Below are positions 63,058 to 64,000 of a stretch of 64,000 nt of DNA, one piece after another. Origin of the DNA: Pseudomonas libanensis. Lineage in GTDB: Bacteria > Pseudomonadota > Gammaproteobacteria > Pseudomonadales > Pseudomonadaceae. The position numbers and the translations under genes were made by a program. The notes below the pieces were generated by a model. The model did not search any database. It was given only the letters and a program-made list of their open reading frames with translations, and had not been told where the DNA came from. Position 1 is the stretch's first letter. Each line of letters opens with the position of its first letter. The stretch spans positions 248,001-312,000 of the forward strand of contig NZ_JYLH01000003.1 in assembly GCF_001439685.1 (NCBI RefSeq), in the 5' to 3' direction.

Positions 63058-64000
63058 TTACCAGGTTTGGGTGGCCTTGAACTTCTCGATACCGGCTTTC
63101 ATGCCAGCGTCGATATCGTCATTGAAGTCACCCTTCACGTTGATCTTCGCCATCAATTCGGCGTGATCGCGGTTGAAGTAAGCAATCAGCGCTTGTTCAA
63201 AGCTGCCGACCTTGGCGATTTCAACGTCGGTCAGGAACCCACGCTCAGCGGCATACAGCGACAACGCCATGTCAGCGATCGACATCGGGGCGTATTGCTT
63301 CTGCTTCATCAGCTCGGTAACGCGCTGACCATGCTCAAGTTGCTTACGGGTCGCTTCGTCCAGGTCAGAAGCGAACTGGGCGAATGCCGCCAGTTCACGG
63401 TACTGAGCCAGAGCGGTACGGATACCACCGGAGAGCTTCTTGATGATCTTGGTCTGAGCGGCACCACCCACACGGGATACCGAAACACCGGCGTTCACAG
63501 CAGGACGGATCCCGGAGTTGAACATGGCCGATTCCAGGAAGATCTGACCGTCGGTGATGGAAATCACGTTGGTCGGAACGAACGCGGAAACGTCGCCAGC
63601 CTGGGTTTCAATGATCGGCAGTGCGGTCAGGGAACCGGTTTTGCCGGTCACTGCGCCGTTGGTGAACTTCTCTACGTACTCTTCCGAAACGCGGGATGCG
63701 CGCTCCAGCAGACGGGAGTGGAGATAGAACACGTCGCCTGGGTAAGCTTCACGGCCTGGTGGACGGCGCAGCAGCAGGGAAATCTGGCGGTAGGCCACTG
63801 CTTGCTTGGACAGATCGTCATAAACGATCAGCGCGTCTTCACCGCGGTCGCGGAAGAATTCACCCATGGTGCAACCGGAGTACGGTGCCAGGAATTGCAG
63901 CGCAGGAGATTCCGAAGCACTGGCAGCCACGATGATCGTGTTGGCCAGGGCGCCGTTTTCTTCCAGCTTGCGAACCACGTTGGCGATGGTCGATTGCTTC
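63058..64000 (-). CDS. atpA: F0F1 ATP synthase subunit alpha (5' end outside window)
   Basis: The visible 313 codons cover the C-terminal 60% of the protein and run to the right edge of the window, so the in-frame ATG at 63978 is internal. Recognisable parts: [60 protein letters not shown] and [20 protein letters not shown]. The end is KFKATQTW. It is the regulatory alpha subunit of F1, upstream of atpG in the operon. Confidence 0.98.
   Translation of the reverse strand, partial: KQSTIANVVRKLEENGALANTIIVAASASESPALQFLAPYSGCTMGEFFRDRGEDALIVYDDLSKQAVAYRQISLLLRRPPGREAYPGDVFYLHSRLLERASRVSEEYVEKFTNGAVTGKTGSLTALPIIETQAGDVSAFVPTNVISITDGQIFLESAMFNSGIRPAVNAGVSVSRVGGAAQTKIIKKLSGGIRTALAQYRELAAFAQFASDLDEATRKQLEHGQRVTELMKQKQYAPMSIADMALSLYAAERGFLTDVEIAKVGSFEQALIAYFNRDHAELMAKINVKGDFNDDIDAGMKAGIEKFKATQTW

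Overview
The window reads as one arm of the oriC-proximal region of a Pseudomonas chromosome, most likely of the P. fluorescens group. The evidence is the block atpA-G-D-C / glmU / DeoR regulator / glmS at the right end, the pycA-pycB-LysR, RpiR regulator and uvrD neighbourhood on the left, the REP hairpins built on GTGGGAGC...GCTCCCAC, and many perfect DnaA-box 9-mers (TTATCCACA). No tRNA, rRNA, CRISPR array or insertion sequence was recognised.

Layout. 0-5.5 kb: 3' end of a very large Pseudomonas protein, then a MocR regulator divergent from a PaiB-like FMN protein and two GNAT acetyltransferases. 5.6-8.3 kb: homocysteine S-methyltransferase divergent from a substrate-binding protein and permease. 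8.3-12.4 kb: accessory patch with a hipA-hipB module in reversed gene order behind four evenly spaced operators, an autotransporter remnant and an intact autotransporter. 12.4-18 kb: two-subunit pyruvate carboxylase with its divergent LysR regulator and a HexR-like RpiR regulator. 18-29 kb: GGDEF/EAL protein, uvrD, Tim44-domain protein, SMI1/KNR4 protein, CPA2 antiporter, thioesterase, pdxY.

29-38 kb is a zinc-starvation island organised by two Zur-box palindromes. Leftward run two COG0523 GTPases, a DUF1826 protein and the remains of a DksA paralog. Rightward run folE2, a metal ABC importer and a gamma-carbonic-anhydrase-like protein. A small secreted protein and a split AmiC-type amidase lie between the boxes. 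38-41 kb holds cardiolipin synthase and CFA synthase.

41.4-49.3 kb is a codirectional leftward block. Three SPFH (HflK/HflC-like) genes, one with a polyhistidine N-terminus, are overlap-coupled to a CPC-type metal P-type ATPase. The block continues after 116 bp into a bufferin-type operon (DUF2282 peptide, DUF692/MNIO enzyme, DUF2063 partner). 49.6-55.3 kb is a six-gene rightward operon resembling an enlarged E. coli ynbABCD: CDP-alcohol phosphatidyltransferase, hydrolase-methyltransferase fusion, PAP2/dual-specificity phosphatase fusion, unknown membrane protein, PlsC-like acyltransferase and CdsA-like cytidylyltransferase. It looks like a self-contained phospholipid pathway of unknown product. 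These two blocks and the reversed hip module are the best candidates for undescribed biology. The window ends in glmS, glmU and the ATP synthase operon.
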